A stretch of DNA of 64,000 nt, from assembly GCF_026008515.1 (NCBI RefSeq), contig NZ_BQYM01000004.1:1-64000 (forward strand), given 5' to 3'. The notes beneath the pieces are model-generated. The model did no database searches. It was given only the letters and a program-made list of their open reading frames with translations, and was not told where the DNA came from. How positions within the stretch are numbered: the first letter of the stretch is position 1; every line of letters begins with the position of its first letter. The position numbers were made by a program, and so were the translations under genes. Shown here piece after piece: positions 46,368 to 54,348 of the stretch. Source of the DNA: Hoyosella levis. Its GTDB lineage: Bacteria; Actinomycetota; Actinomycetes; Mycobacteriales; Mycobacteriaceae.

Positions 46368-47323
46368 CGGGCCTCCCCTCGGTCCATCATGCGCACCTGG
46401 ATGACGGTGACGATCAGCAGCGCGAGGAAGAGCAGGGTCGCGACGGTGGCCCCGTAGCCGGCCCGGAAGTTCACGAACGTCTCCTGGTACACCTGGAAGA
46501 CCATCGTCGTGGTGCCATTGCCCAGCGGCCCGCCCCTCGTCATCACATAAATGATGTCGAAGACCTGCAGCGTGGAGAGCAGCACGGTGATCGACAGGAA
46601 GTACGTGGTGGGCCGCAACTGGGGCATGAGCACACGCCGGAAGGTTGTCCAGGCGCTTGCCCCGTCGATCGCGGCGGCCTCGAGGAGATCCTGGCGCACC
46701 CCCTGCAGCGCCGCGAGGTAGATGACGAAGCTATAGCCCAGGTACTTCCAGATGAAGGTCACCGTGATCATCACCAGCGCCCAGCGCGGCTCCTGGTAGA
46801 AGTCGGGCGCCGGGATCGCGGGCAACCCGACCTGGCCGAGCAGCAGGTTGACGCGCCGGATCAGGTCCTGGACGAGCCCGAAGCTGGGGTCGAACACGAA
46901 CTGGAACGCGATGCCGATCGCCGCCCCCGACACCACGAACGGAGCGAAGATCGCGCCACGCACGAGGTTGCGACCCTTGAGCTGCTGGTCGAGCAGCAGG
47001 GCGAGCGCGAGCCCGAGGACCATGCACCCGCCCACCGCGAGCACGGTGAAGAGCACGGTGTTCTGCACGATCGTCCACGAATCACCACGGGTGAACCACT
47101 CGCGGTAGTTGTCGAGCCCGACGAACTCCAGGTCCGGCGAGGCCAGGTTCCAGTCGAACAACGACAAGCGCAGGTTGTCGAGCAGCGGCCGGTAGGTGAA
47201 CAGGGCGAGCAGCAGCAGGTTGGGCCCGGCGAGGGCGAGGAAGAGCAAGTAGTCGCGCCACGGCCGCCCCCGGATGCCGCGCTGGCCGGTCGCGGGCAGC
47301 ACGCGTTCGGTCGTGGAGGTCAC
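46364..47323 (-). CDS. ugpA: ABC transporter permease UgpA
   Basis: A 319-residue permease of the MalF type with six helices and the EAA loop LEAAAIDGASAWTTFRRVLM. YLLFLALAGPNLLLLALFTY is the first helix. GTG 47323 starts the conserved part; no clear ribosome-binding site is present, and an ATG at 47389 is possible. It is first in the operon. The 269-bp gap upstream, shared with the VOC gene, contains a weak family 1 repeat and an exact SOS-box sequence. Confidence 0.88.
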   Translation of the reverse strand: MTSTTERVLPATGQRGIRGRPWRDYLLFLALAGPNLLLLALFTYRPLLDNLRLSLFDWNLASPDLEFVGLDNYREWFTRGDSWTIVQNTVLFTVLAVGGCMVLGLALALLLDQQLKGRNLVRGAIFAPFVVSGAAIGIAFQFVFDPSFGLVQDLIRRVNLLLGQVGLPAIPAPDFYQEPRWALVMITVTFIWKYLGYSFVIYLAALQGVRQDLLEAAAIDGASAWTTFRRVLMPQLRPTTYFLSITVLLSTLQVFDIIYVMTRGGPLGNGTTTMVFQVYQETFVNFRAGYGATVATLLFLALLIVTVIQVRMMDRGEAR

Positions 47324-47455
47324 CCGGGTGATCGTGATCGACTCGCGCCAACAGCGGATGAATGCGGGTGAACACGTCCGTGACGGCATCGTGAAACCGA
47401 TCGTGCGGTGAGGGCGAGCGATGAGTTTCCAGGCCCGGACGGGTCAATACTCGTG

Positions 47456-47516
47456 AGTGGAAGAACTCCGCAGTGTGTCCCTTGCCACAGTGACCCGGAT
47501 GGAATAAAGTTCCACT
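47456..47516. repeat. Loose family 1 relative in the ugpA upstream region
   Basis: AGTGGAA at 47456-47462 and TTCCACT at 47510-47516 match the ends of the family 1 core, and GGAATAAAG precedes the right arm. The spacing differs (about 47 bases between the 7-bp arms), so this may be a diverged copy or chance. Confidence 0.35.
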
Positions 47517-47519
47517 TGT

Positions 47520-47535
47520 TCGAACGTTTGTTCGA
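47520..47535. promoter_or_regulatory. LexA/SOS-box sequence
   Basis: TCGAAC-GTTT-GTTCGA is an exact match to the mycobacterial SOS-box core TCGAAC-N4-GTTCGA. It lies 57 bases before the VOC gene and 196 bases before ugpA, so the VOC gene is the likelier target. Confidence 0.65.
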
Positions 47536-47592
47536 GATCTGGTCGAGGCGGCCCCGCAGCGACCCGCGCACGCATCACCGAGAGGATCCATC

Positions 47593-48045
47593 ATGAGCAG
47601 CAACTCCCCCGACGTCACCCCCTACCTGACCGTCAAGGGCGCCGACGCCGCGATCACCTTCTACAAGGAAGTGCTCGGCGCTACCGAGGAGCTCCGCCTG
47701 GCCATGCCCGACGGATCCGTGGGGCACGCGGAGCTGGCGATCGGCAACGGAAAGATCATGGTGGCCGACGAGAACCCGGACTGGGGCAACCTCGGCCCCA
47801 TCGCGCTCGGCGGCTCTCCCGTGACGATCGCCCTGAGCGTCGAGGACGTCGATGCCGTCGTCGAGAAGGCGGTCGCACAGGGATCCACGTTGCAGATGCC
47901 CCTCCGCGATGAGTTCTACGGCGAGCGCGTCGGCGTGATCACCGACCCGTTCGGCCACGTCTGGCACATCTCCACGCACATCGAGGATGTCAGCGAGGAG
48001 GAGCTCCACAAGCGCATGGCCGCGATGTTCGAGAACGCCGAATAG
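47593..48045 (+). CDS. VOC-family (glyoxalase/PhnB-like) protein
   Basis: A 150-residue protein of the vicinal-oxygen-chelate superfamily, PhnB-like: VTPYLTVKGADAAITFYKEV at the start, AELAIGNGKIMVADENPDWG in the middle and DEFYGERVGVITDPFGHVWH at the end, which holds the likely metal-binding Glu/His. Such proteins dimerise to make an active or binding site; bleomycin-type resistance and isomerase roles occur in the superfamily. The SOS-box upstream hints at induction by DNA damage. GAGAGG precedes the ATG. Confidence 0.88.
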   Translation: MSSNSPDVTPYLTVKGADAAITFYKEVLGATEELRLAMPDGSVGHAELAIGNGKIMVADENPDWGNLGPIALGGSPVTIALSVEDVDAVVEKAVAQGSTLQMPLRDEFYGERVGVITDPFGHVWHISTHIEDVSEEELHKRMAAMFENAE

Positions 48046-48095
48046 CGCTCGCCTTCCACCACTGAGCAGCCTGCCTCCGAGCAGGCCCCTGAGCA

Positions 48096-48168
48096 GCCTG
48101 GGGTGCCGCGTCAACCCTCGCTCCGACCCCCAACCCGGAGCGGCGCGGCACCCCAGGCCCCCTTTTTC
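48096..48168 (+). terminator. Terminator of the VOC gene with a long loop
   Basis: GCCTGGGGTGCCGCG (48096-48110) and CGCGGCACCCCAGGC (48144-48158) form a perfect 15-bp stem with a 33-base loop, followed by CCCTTTTTCTT. Confidence 0.85.
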
Positions 48169-48214
48169 TTGGGCGTGGCAGGCTCGGCGCGCGCCCTGCC
48201 AGATGGCTCGAACA

Positions 48215-48285
48215 AGATCTGCTAGCTAATGTCTCGCTCGCGGTCCCGTGTCGCGGCGTGTCGCGTGACATTAGCTAGCAGATCT
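48215..48285. repeat. Perfect 19-bp inverted repeat
   Basis: AGATCTGCTAGCTAATGTC (48215-48233) and GACATTAGCTAGCAGATCT (48267-48285) are exact reverse complements around a 33-base GC-rich loop. The arms are unusually AT-rich for this genome. No T-run follows and a terminator is already present just upstream. Confidence 0.9.
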
Positions 48286-48351
48286 CGGGGGGAGGCGGAT
48301 TCAGCGACCCCACTGCCAGCGAGGGTGGGCCGACCTGACTGCCAGCGCGAG

Positions 48352-49056
<705 letters not shown>

Positions 49057-49091
49057 TTCTGGCTCCCTCATCAAGTCCCAGCACCCTTTGC

Positions 49092-49125
49092 CTTACGTCG
49101 TAAGATACGCCTTATGGCGTAAGGT
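49092..49125. promoter_or_regulatory. Double TetR operator
   Basis: CTTACGTCGTAAG (49093-49105) is a perfect 13-bp palindrome, and CTTATGGCGTAAG (49112-49124) is a near match. Together they form a larger palindrome, CCTTACGTCGTAAG-N6-CTTATGGCGTAAGG, between the two divergent start codons. Confidence 0.7.
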
Positions 49126-49162
49126 AGTCAATGGTTGAACGCTGCCATTCGAGAGGAGCACG

Positions 49163-49900
49163 ATGCCCGAGACCCGACGGGCCACCCAGCGCCGAGCGCG
49201 CCCCGGGCTCACCCGCGACCAGATACTTGCCGCCGCCGTCCGCCTCGCCGACCACAACGGCACCACCGGCCTCACCATGCGGGCGCTGGCCAAGGATCTC
49301 GGCGTGGAAGCCATGTCCCTCTACCACCACGTCGCCAACAAGGACGCCCTGCTCGACGCAATGGTCGACCACGTGTTCAGCGAGATCAGCCTCCCCGAGC
49401 CGGAGGCCGAATGGCGCGCGGGCATGCTCCACCGCGCCCGGTCCGCCCGCACTACGCTCCGCGACCACCCCTGGGCCCTCGGCCTGATGGATTCCCGCTC
49501 CACGCCGGGCCCCGCCACGCTGCGCCACCATGACGCCGTGCTCGGCTGCCTCCGGCAAAACGGCTTCAGCATCGCGCTGGCCGCGCACGCGGTGGCCGTT
49601 CTCGACAGCTACATCTACGGGTTCGTCCTGCAGGAGACCGCGCTACCGTTCGCTAGCACCGAGGAGCTCGCCACCATCGCCGACGGCATCCTCGCCACTC
49701 CCGCCATCGCTGAGGAGTACCCGCACCTCACCGAGCTCATCACCGAGCACGCCCTGCGACCCGGCTACGCCTACAGCGACGAGTTCGACCGCGGGCTCGA
49801 CCTCATCCTCGACGGCCTCGAGCGCGAGCAGCGCGCTAGCCAAGCTCGCGCAGCAGCCTCGCCAGCTCCGCGCGGTACGCCACGACCGTCCGCATCTTGA
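49163..49900 (+). CDS. TetR/AcrR-family transcriptional regulator
   Basis: A 245-residue repressor. The helix-turn-helix region is ILAAAVRLADHNGTTGLTMR through DLGVEAMSLYHHVANKDALL (residues 21-65), followed by a TetR_C-type ligand domain ending near residue 225 (DEFDRGLDLILDGL). GAGAGGAG precedes the ATG. The tail of about 20 residues overlaps the end of the oxidoreductase gene on the other strand by 65 bases. It probably controls itself and the NmrA-like gene through the palindromes at 49092-49125. Confidence 0.9.
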   Translation: MPETRRATQRRARPGLTRDQILAAAVRLADHNGTTGLTMRALAKDLGVEAMSLYHHVANKDALLDAMVDHVFSEISLPEPEAEWRAGMLHRARSARTTLRDHPWALGLMDSRSTPGPATLRHHDAVLGCLRQNGFSIALAAHAVAVLDSYIYGFVLQETALPFASTEELATIADGILATPAIAEEYPHLTELITEHALRPGYAYSDEFDRGLDLILDGLEREQRASQARAAASPAPRGTPRPSAS

Positions 49901-52900
49901 TGTCCTCGTAGCCGCGCACCATGTCCGGCAGCTCAGCGATCGCCACCGCGCTGGCCAGGTTGCCGCCATCAAGGACGACAAGGACCTCCCGGATCGCGTC
50001 GATGTACTCGTCGATGAGCGCGCGCTCGGTGCGACGCACCTCCGTCTGCCCGAACGGATCGAGCCGGGTGCCGCGCACGCGCTTCATGGTGGCCAGCCCG
50101 CGGAAGGCTGGCGAGAACCACCCGCCCACGCCGATCTTGCGGTGCATCCCCAGGGCTCGCAGCATCGGCGGATGCAACTGGTTCACCACCGTCGCGCCCT
50201 CGCCGAACTCGGCCTCGATATCCGCGCGCACGTGCGGGTCGAGCGCGAGCCGGGCCACCTCGTACTCATCCTTGTAGGCCATGAGCTTGTGCAGCCCGCG
50301 CCCTACCGCTTCGGTCAGCGCGGTCGATCCCGCGTCCACGCGCGCCTCTGCCCGCCGGACCTCCGCGAGGAGGCCAACGAAACGACGCGCGTACTTGTCG
50401 TCCTGGTAGGCAATCAGCTCATCGATGCGCAGGTCGATCGCGTCCGACGGGCTGGGCAATCCGATCAGCGCGCCGAGCTCCCGGGCACGCCCGGAGATCT
50501 GATGCTCCACCCGCTCGGGCTGCATCAGGCGCGACAATGCTTCCGGGTCGGCCACCGCCTGCCTGCCGCGCCGCAATGCCTGGACATTGCGGTCCACCGC
50601 CACGCCGTTGAGCATGATCGCCTGCTCGATCGCGGACTCGCTCACCGGCAGCACCCCGGTTTGCAGGGCAGCGCCGACGAGGATCATGTTCGCGAGCTGC
50701 TCGTCGCCGAACAGCCGGTGCGCGAGATCAGCCGCATCGAGATAGTGCACCTCGCGGGCAACCTCGTCGATCGCGCCGTGGATGGCCTCATCGCGGGGGT
50801 AGTCCTCGCTCGTCGTCGTCACCATCTTGCCGGTGGGCACATGGTGCGTGGAGATCACCGCGACGGTACGGGCGGGGTCAGCGACCTTCAGGTTCGCGGG
50901 ATCGGTGGCCACGAGCGCATCGCAGCCGAGGTAGAGATCGGCACGCCCCTCGCCCACCTTCGCGGAGATCTGTTCGGGCGCATCGGTCATGGTGATGTCG
51001 GAGACCACGGCACCGCCCTTCTGCGCGAGGCCCGTCTGGTCGAGGGTGCGCACGGCGTGCCCGTCGATGACAGCAGCGATGGCGAGGACTTGGCTGACGG
51101 TGACCACCCCGGTGCCACCAATGCCCATCAGGCGCATGTCGAACTCATCGCGGCCCGTCGCATAGCGCGGATGGGGAAGCTCATCGAGGCCGAGCGGCGG
51201 GAGGTCACGCTGCGACGCTCGACCTGGGGTGATCGTCATGAAGGACGGGCAGTCCCCCTTCAGGCACGAGTAGTCGAAGTTGCAGGATGACTGGTTGATG
51301 CGCGTCTTGCGCCCGAGCTCGGTGTCGACTGGCTGCACGGACAGGCAGTTGGACTTCTCGCCGCAATCACCGCAGCCCTCGCAGATGCGCTCGTTGATCA
51401 TCACCTTCGTGGCCGGGGTGGGGAGCGTGCCCCTCTTGCGCTTGCGGCGCTTCTGCGCGGCGCATTCCTGGTCATGGATGAGCACCGTCACCCCTGGCAC
51501 GGTGGAGAGCTCGCGCTCGACGTCGAGGAGCTCCTCGCGAGGCCGGACCTGGACGCCCCGAGGGAGGCGGCGGCGCTGGATGCGGGCGGGGTCCTCGCTG
51601 GTGATGACGATGCGGGCCACGCCCTCGTCGTGGAGGATGCGGGCCATCTGCTCCACCGGCATCTCCCCCACGGGCTGCTGCCCGCCGGTCATGGCGACGG
51701 CACTGTTCGCGAGCAGCTTGTAGGTGATGTTGACCTTGGCGGCGATGGCGGCCCGGATCGCGAGCGAACCGGAATGCAGGAAGGTGCCGTCGCCGATGTT
51801 CTGCACGAGGTGGCGCTCGGTGACGTAGGGGGACATGCCAATCCATTGCGCGCCCTCGCCGCCCATCTGGGTGGTGCCCATGACATTGCCGATCTGCTTC
51901 GGATCCATCAGCAGCACCATCGCGTGGCAACCGATGCCCCCGCCCACGAGTGTGCCGTCGTTGACGCGGGTCGAGGAGTTGTGCGGGCATCCGGAGCAGT
52001 AGTAGGGACTGCGCACCGCGAGCGGCACGGGGATGCGGTGGGGGCGGGACCGATGCTGCCAGGCCCGCACGCCAGCGATGTCCCGCGGCCCCAGTGCGCG
52101 CGCCAGGCCACGCGTGACGATGTCGATGTCGAGCTCGCCGATGGCGGGGAACAGGACACTGCCGTCGGCGGTGCGACGGCCCACGATGCGGGGCGCGGAG
52201 CGCCGCCCGTACAGCACGGAGCGGATGGCGGACTCGAGGAAGTCATGCTTCTCCTCGATCACGATGATCTCTTCGAGGCCGTCGGCGAACTGCTCGACGA
52301 TGCGGGGCTCGAGCGGCCACAGCATGCCGATCTTGAGCAGCCGGATGCCGTGGCGGGCCAGCTCGTCCTCGCCGAGGCCCAGCGTCCGCAGCGCGCTGCG
52401 CAGGTCTAGGTAGGTCTTGCCCGCGGCGACGATGCCCACCGTGTCACCGGTGCCGCTGCGCACGATCTGGTTGAGGCCGTTGTTGCGCGCGTACTCGAGG
52501 GCGCGGGGCAGGCGGGTCTCGTGGAGGCTGCGCTCGAGCGCGGCGAGGCTCGCGCCGAGCACTCGACCGGTCGGCTGATGGGTGCTCGGGCCGGAGCCAC
52601 CCAGGATCGGAAGGGACTGGTGCGGATGGACGCGCACCGTGCTGGCGCCATCGGCGACCGCGGTGACGATCTTCAAGGCCGCCCAGGTGCCGGTGAAGCG
52701 GGAAAGGTACTGGGCGTGCAGGCCCATCTCGAGCACTTCCTGGCTATCCGCCGGATACAGCACGGGGATGCGCAGGTCAGCGAGCTGCCGCTCGGTGGCG
52801 GAGGGAAGGGTCGAGGACTTGGCACCAGGATCATCGCCCACGATCGCCACCGCCCCACCGCGCGGGTCAGTGCCCATCATGTTGGCGTGGCGCAATGCGT

Positions 52901-53360
52901 CGGCGGCGCGATCAAGGCCGGGCGCCTTGCCGTACCAGATGCTCGTGATGCCATCGACGCCGTCGAGGGTGGCGGCCGAGCGGGCGAGCTGCGCGCCCAT
53001 GCAGGCGGTGGCACCATGCTCCTCGTTCAGCCCGGGCTGCAGGCGCACGTCGAGCGGATCGAGCAAGGAGCGCTGCCGCATCAGCTCGAGGTCATAGCCC
53101 GCCAGGGGCGAGCCCTCGTAGCCGGAGACAAACGTGGCGGTGCGCGATCCCGCGCGGCGATCCTGGCGGGCCCTATCGAGCAGCATCCGCACGAGCCCCT
53201 GGATACCAGTGAGGAAGACGACGCCATCCTCGCGCTCGTAGCGCTCATCGAGATAGAAGCCATCCGGGCTGGACTGGCGACGCGTGCCGGGCTTGCCGGG
53301 GCTGGCTTGCTCGGGACTGGATTGCTCGTGGCGGGGGCGGTCGTGCTGCGGGATCGTCAT
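49836..53360 (-). CDS. Indolepyruvate ferredoxin oxidoreductase, fused
   Basis: A 1174-residue fused 2-oxoacid oxidoreductase. The N-terminal TPP-domain part (about 20-640) includes FLTGIQGLVRMLLDRARQD, CMGAQLARSAATLDGVDGIT and YYCSGCPHNSSTRV; next a ferredoxin-like segment with CEGCGDCGEKSNC and further cysteines (about 640-690); then the gamma domain (RLMGIGGTGVVTVSQVLAIA) and a C-terminal extension. It oxidatively decarboxylates aryl or branched 2-oxo acids to acyl-CoA. ATG 53360 follows AGGAGG. The AsnC-type regulator is divergent. Single-polypeptide forms are typical of aerobic proteobacteria and actinobacteria. Confidence 0.92.
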   Translation of the reverse strand: MTIPQHDRPRHEQSSPEQASPGKPGTRRQSSPDGFYLDERYEREDGVVFLTGIQGLVRMLLDRARQDRRAGSRTATFVSGYEGSPLAGYDLELMRQRSLLDPLDVRLQPGLNEEHGATACMGAQLARSAATLDGVDGITSIWYGKAPGLDRAADALRHANMMGTDPRGGAVAIVGDDPGAKSSTLPSATERQLADLRIPVLYPADSQEVLEMGLHAQYLSRFTGTWAALKIVTAVADGASTVRVHPHQSLPILGGSGPSTHQPTGRVLGASLAALERSLHETRLPRALEYARNNGLNQIVRSGTGDTVGIVAAGKTYLDLRSALRTLGLGEDELARHGIRLLKIGMLWPLEPRIVEQFADGLEEIIVIEEKHDFLESAIRSVLYGRRSAPRIVGRRTADGSVLFPAIGELDIDIVTRGLARALGPRDIAGVRAWQHRSRPHRIPVPLAVRSPYYCSGCPHNSSTRVNDGTLVGGGIGCHAMVLLMDPKQIGNVMGTTQMGGEGAQWIGMSPYVTERHLVQNIGDGTFLHSGSLAIRAAIAAKVNITYKLLANSAVAMTGGQQPVGEMPVEQMARILHDEGVARIVITSEDPARIQRRRLPRGVQVRPREELLDVERELSTVPGVTVLIHDQECAAQKRRKRKRGTLPTPATKVMINERICEGCGDCGEKSNCLSVQPVDTELGRKTRINQSSCNFDYSCLKGDCPSFMTITPGRASQRDLPPLGLDELPHPRYATGRDEFDMRLMGIGGTGVVTVSQVLAIAAVIDGHAVRTLDQTGLAQKGGAVVSDITMTDAPEQISAKVGEGRADLYLGCDALVATDPANLKVADPARTVAVISTHHVPTGKMVTTTSEDYPRDEAIHGAIDEVAREVHYLDAADLAHRLFGDEQLANMILVGAALQTGVLPVSESAIEQAIMLNGVAVDRNVQALRRGRQAVADPEALSRLMQPERVEHQISGRARELGALIGLPSPSDAIDLRIDELIAYQDDKYARRFVGLLAEVRRAEARVDAGSTALTEAVGRGLHKLMAYKDEYEVARLALDPHVRADIEAEFGEGATVVNQLHPPMLRALGMHRKIGVGGWFSPAFRGLATMKRVRGTRLDPFGQTEVRRTERALIDEYIDAIREVLVVLDGGNLASAVAIAELPDMVRGYEDIKMRTVVAYRAELARLLRELG

Positions 53361-53585
53361 GACGGGCACCTCCTGTGGTCGCCCCACCGGGGTGTGGTGG
53401 TGGCGGCGAGCAGACATCGGGTGTGATGCAGCTCATAGTTGTCCATGTGCTTACCATTCAGCGCCCAAACCACACCACTGCGCAACCCTGCAGCGATACA
53501 TTGAGCCAATGGCCCAGCACTACCCCTTCAGGCAATGCCGCAGAGGGCCAGGTGCCTACTCCGCTCGCCTCCCAGGACGGCACTC

Positions 53586-54065
53586 ATGAGCGCCACCTTT
53601 GACCAGCTCGATCTCACGATCCTGCGACTCCTCCTCGAGCAGCCACGCGCCGGGGTCCGCGAGTACGCCCGCCAGCTCGGCATCGCCCGCGGCACCGCCC
53701 AGGCCCGCATCGACAAGCTGCAACGCTCCGGCGTCATCGCCAGCTACGCACCGCGCATCTCCCCCACCGCGCTCGGCTTCGGCGGGCTCGCCTACATCCA
53801 CATCCACCTCGCCCAGGGCCAGCTCGACACCACGAGCCGCCTGCTCGCCGCCATCCCCGAGATCATCGCCGCGGACTCCATCGCCGGCGAGGGCGACCTG
53901 ATCTGTCATGTGGTGGCCAAGGACAACCATGAGCTCGAGCGCGTCATCCAGCGCATCATCGCCACCCCCGGCGTCGTGCGCACCCGGACCGAGATCGTGC
54001 TCAGCCGCCGCATCGAGAACCGCGTGATCCCGTTGATCGAATCTCTGGCCGCCGAGCTGGGTTGA
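53586..54065 (+). CDS. Lrp/AsnC-family transcriptional regulator
   Basis: A 159-residue regulator: helix-turn-helix LDLTILRLLLEQPRAGVREY with RQLGIARGTAQARIDKLQRS, then a RAM effector domain of about 85 residues (YIHIHLAQGQLD, IIAADSIAGEGDLICHVVAK). It senses an amino acid or related compound. It is divergent from the indolepyruvate oxidoreductase with 225 bases between, the likely place of its operator, and so probably links that enzyme to aromatic or branched amino acid supply. I used ATG 53586, the standard N-terminus. Confidence 0.92.
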   Translation: MSATFDQLDLTILRLLLEQPRAGVREYARQLGIARGTAQARIDKLQRSGVIASYAPRISPTALGFGGLAYIHIHLAQGQLDTTSRLLAAIPEIIAADSIAGEGDLICHVVAKDNHELERVIQRIIATPGVVRTRTEIVLSRRIENRVIPLIESLAAELG

Positions 54066-54150
54066 TGCTGGGAGGTGGCTTGGCCTGGCGGCGTGGGCTG
54101 GCGGCCGGTGGCCCGCTTGACGGCTTGGTCCCGTGGTCGACCCCTTGGCG

Positions 54151-54191
54151 AGTGGAAGCTTTTCCTCCCCTGAGCGGGAAAAGTTTCCACC
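54151..54191. repeat. Family 1 intergenic inverted repeat, copy 3
   Basis: AGTGGAAGCTTTTCC, an 11-base loop, then GGAAAAGTTTCCACC; 13 of 14 core pairs (one G-T). It is directly followed by four 15-bp tandem repeats. Confidence 0.88.
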
Positions 54192-54250
54192 AGCGGCGGG
54201 GGAACCAGCGGCGGGGGAACCAGCGGCGGGGGAACCAGCGGCGGGGGAGC
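54191..54250. repeat. Tandem repeat, four 15-bp units
   Basis: CAGCGGCGGGGGAAC is repeated four times (last unit ends GAGC), joined to the right arm of the family 1 hairpin. Though open in one frame as an extension of the next gene, it reads there as monotonous low-complexity peptide, and a better start lies at 54349. Confidence 0.9.
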
Positions 54251-54348
54251 CAGCAAGCCCCGCGACATCGCCGCCCAGATCCCCTAGCCCTGCTATGCAA
54301 TCTGTCATAGTATCCAGAAGGGGCAGCGCGAACACCAGGGAGCAGTCA

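Larger units (their letters stand above)
48046..48351. other. Intergenic stretch between convergent genes
   Basis: The 306 bases hold a T-tailed terminator (48096-48168) and a perfect 19-bp inverted repeat (48215-48285). I see no gene or promoter in the rest. Confidence 0.75.

Noticed and set aside
54191-54250. Possible CRISPR-like array
   Set aside because: The four units are contiguous, without spacers, and no cas genes are near.
54133-54348. N-terminal extension of the molybdopterin enzyme through the tandem repeats
   Set aside because: The extension would encode AAGEP repeats and part of the hairpin; ATG 54349 has its own ribosome-binding site and sits just before the 4Fe-4S motif.
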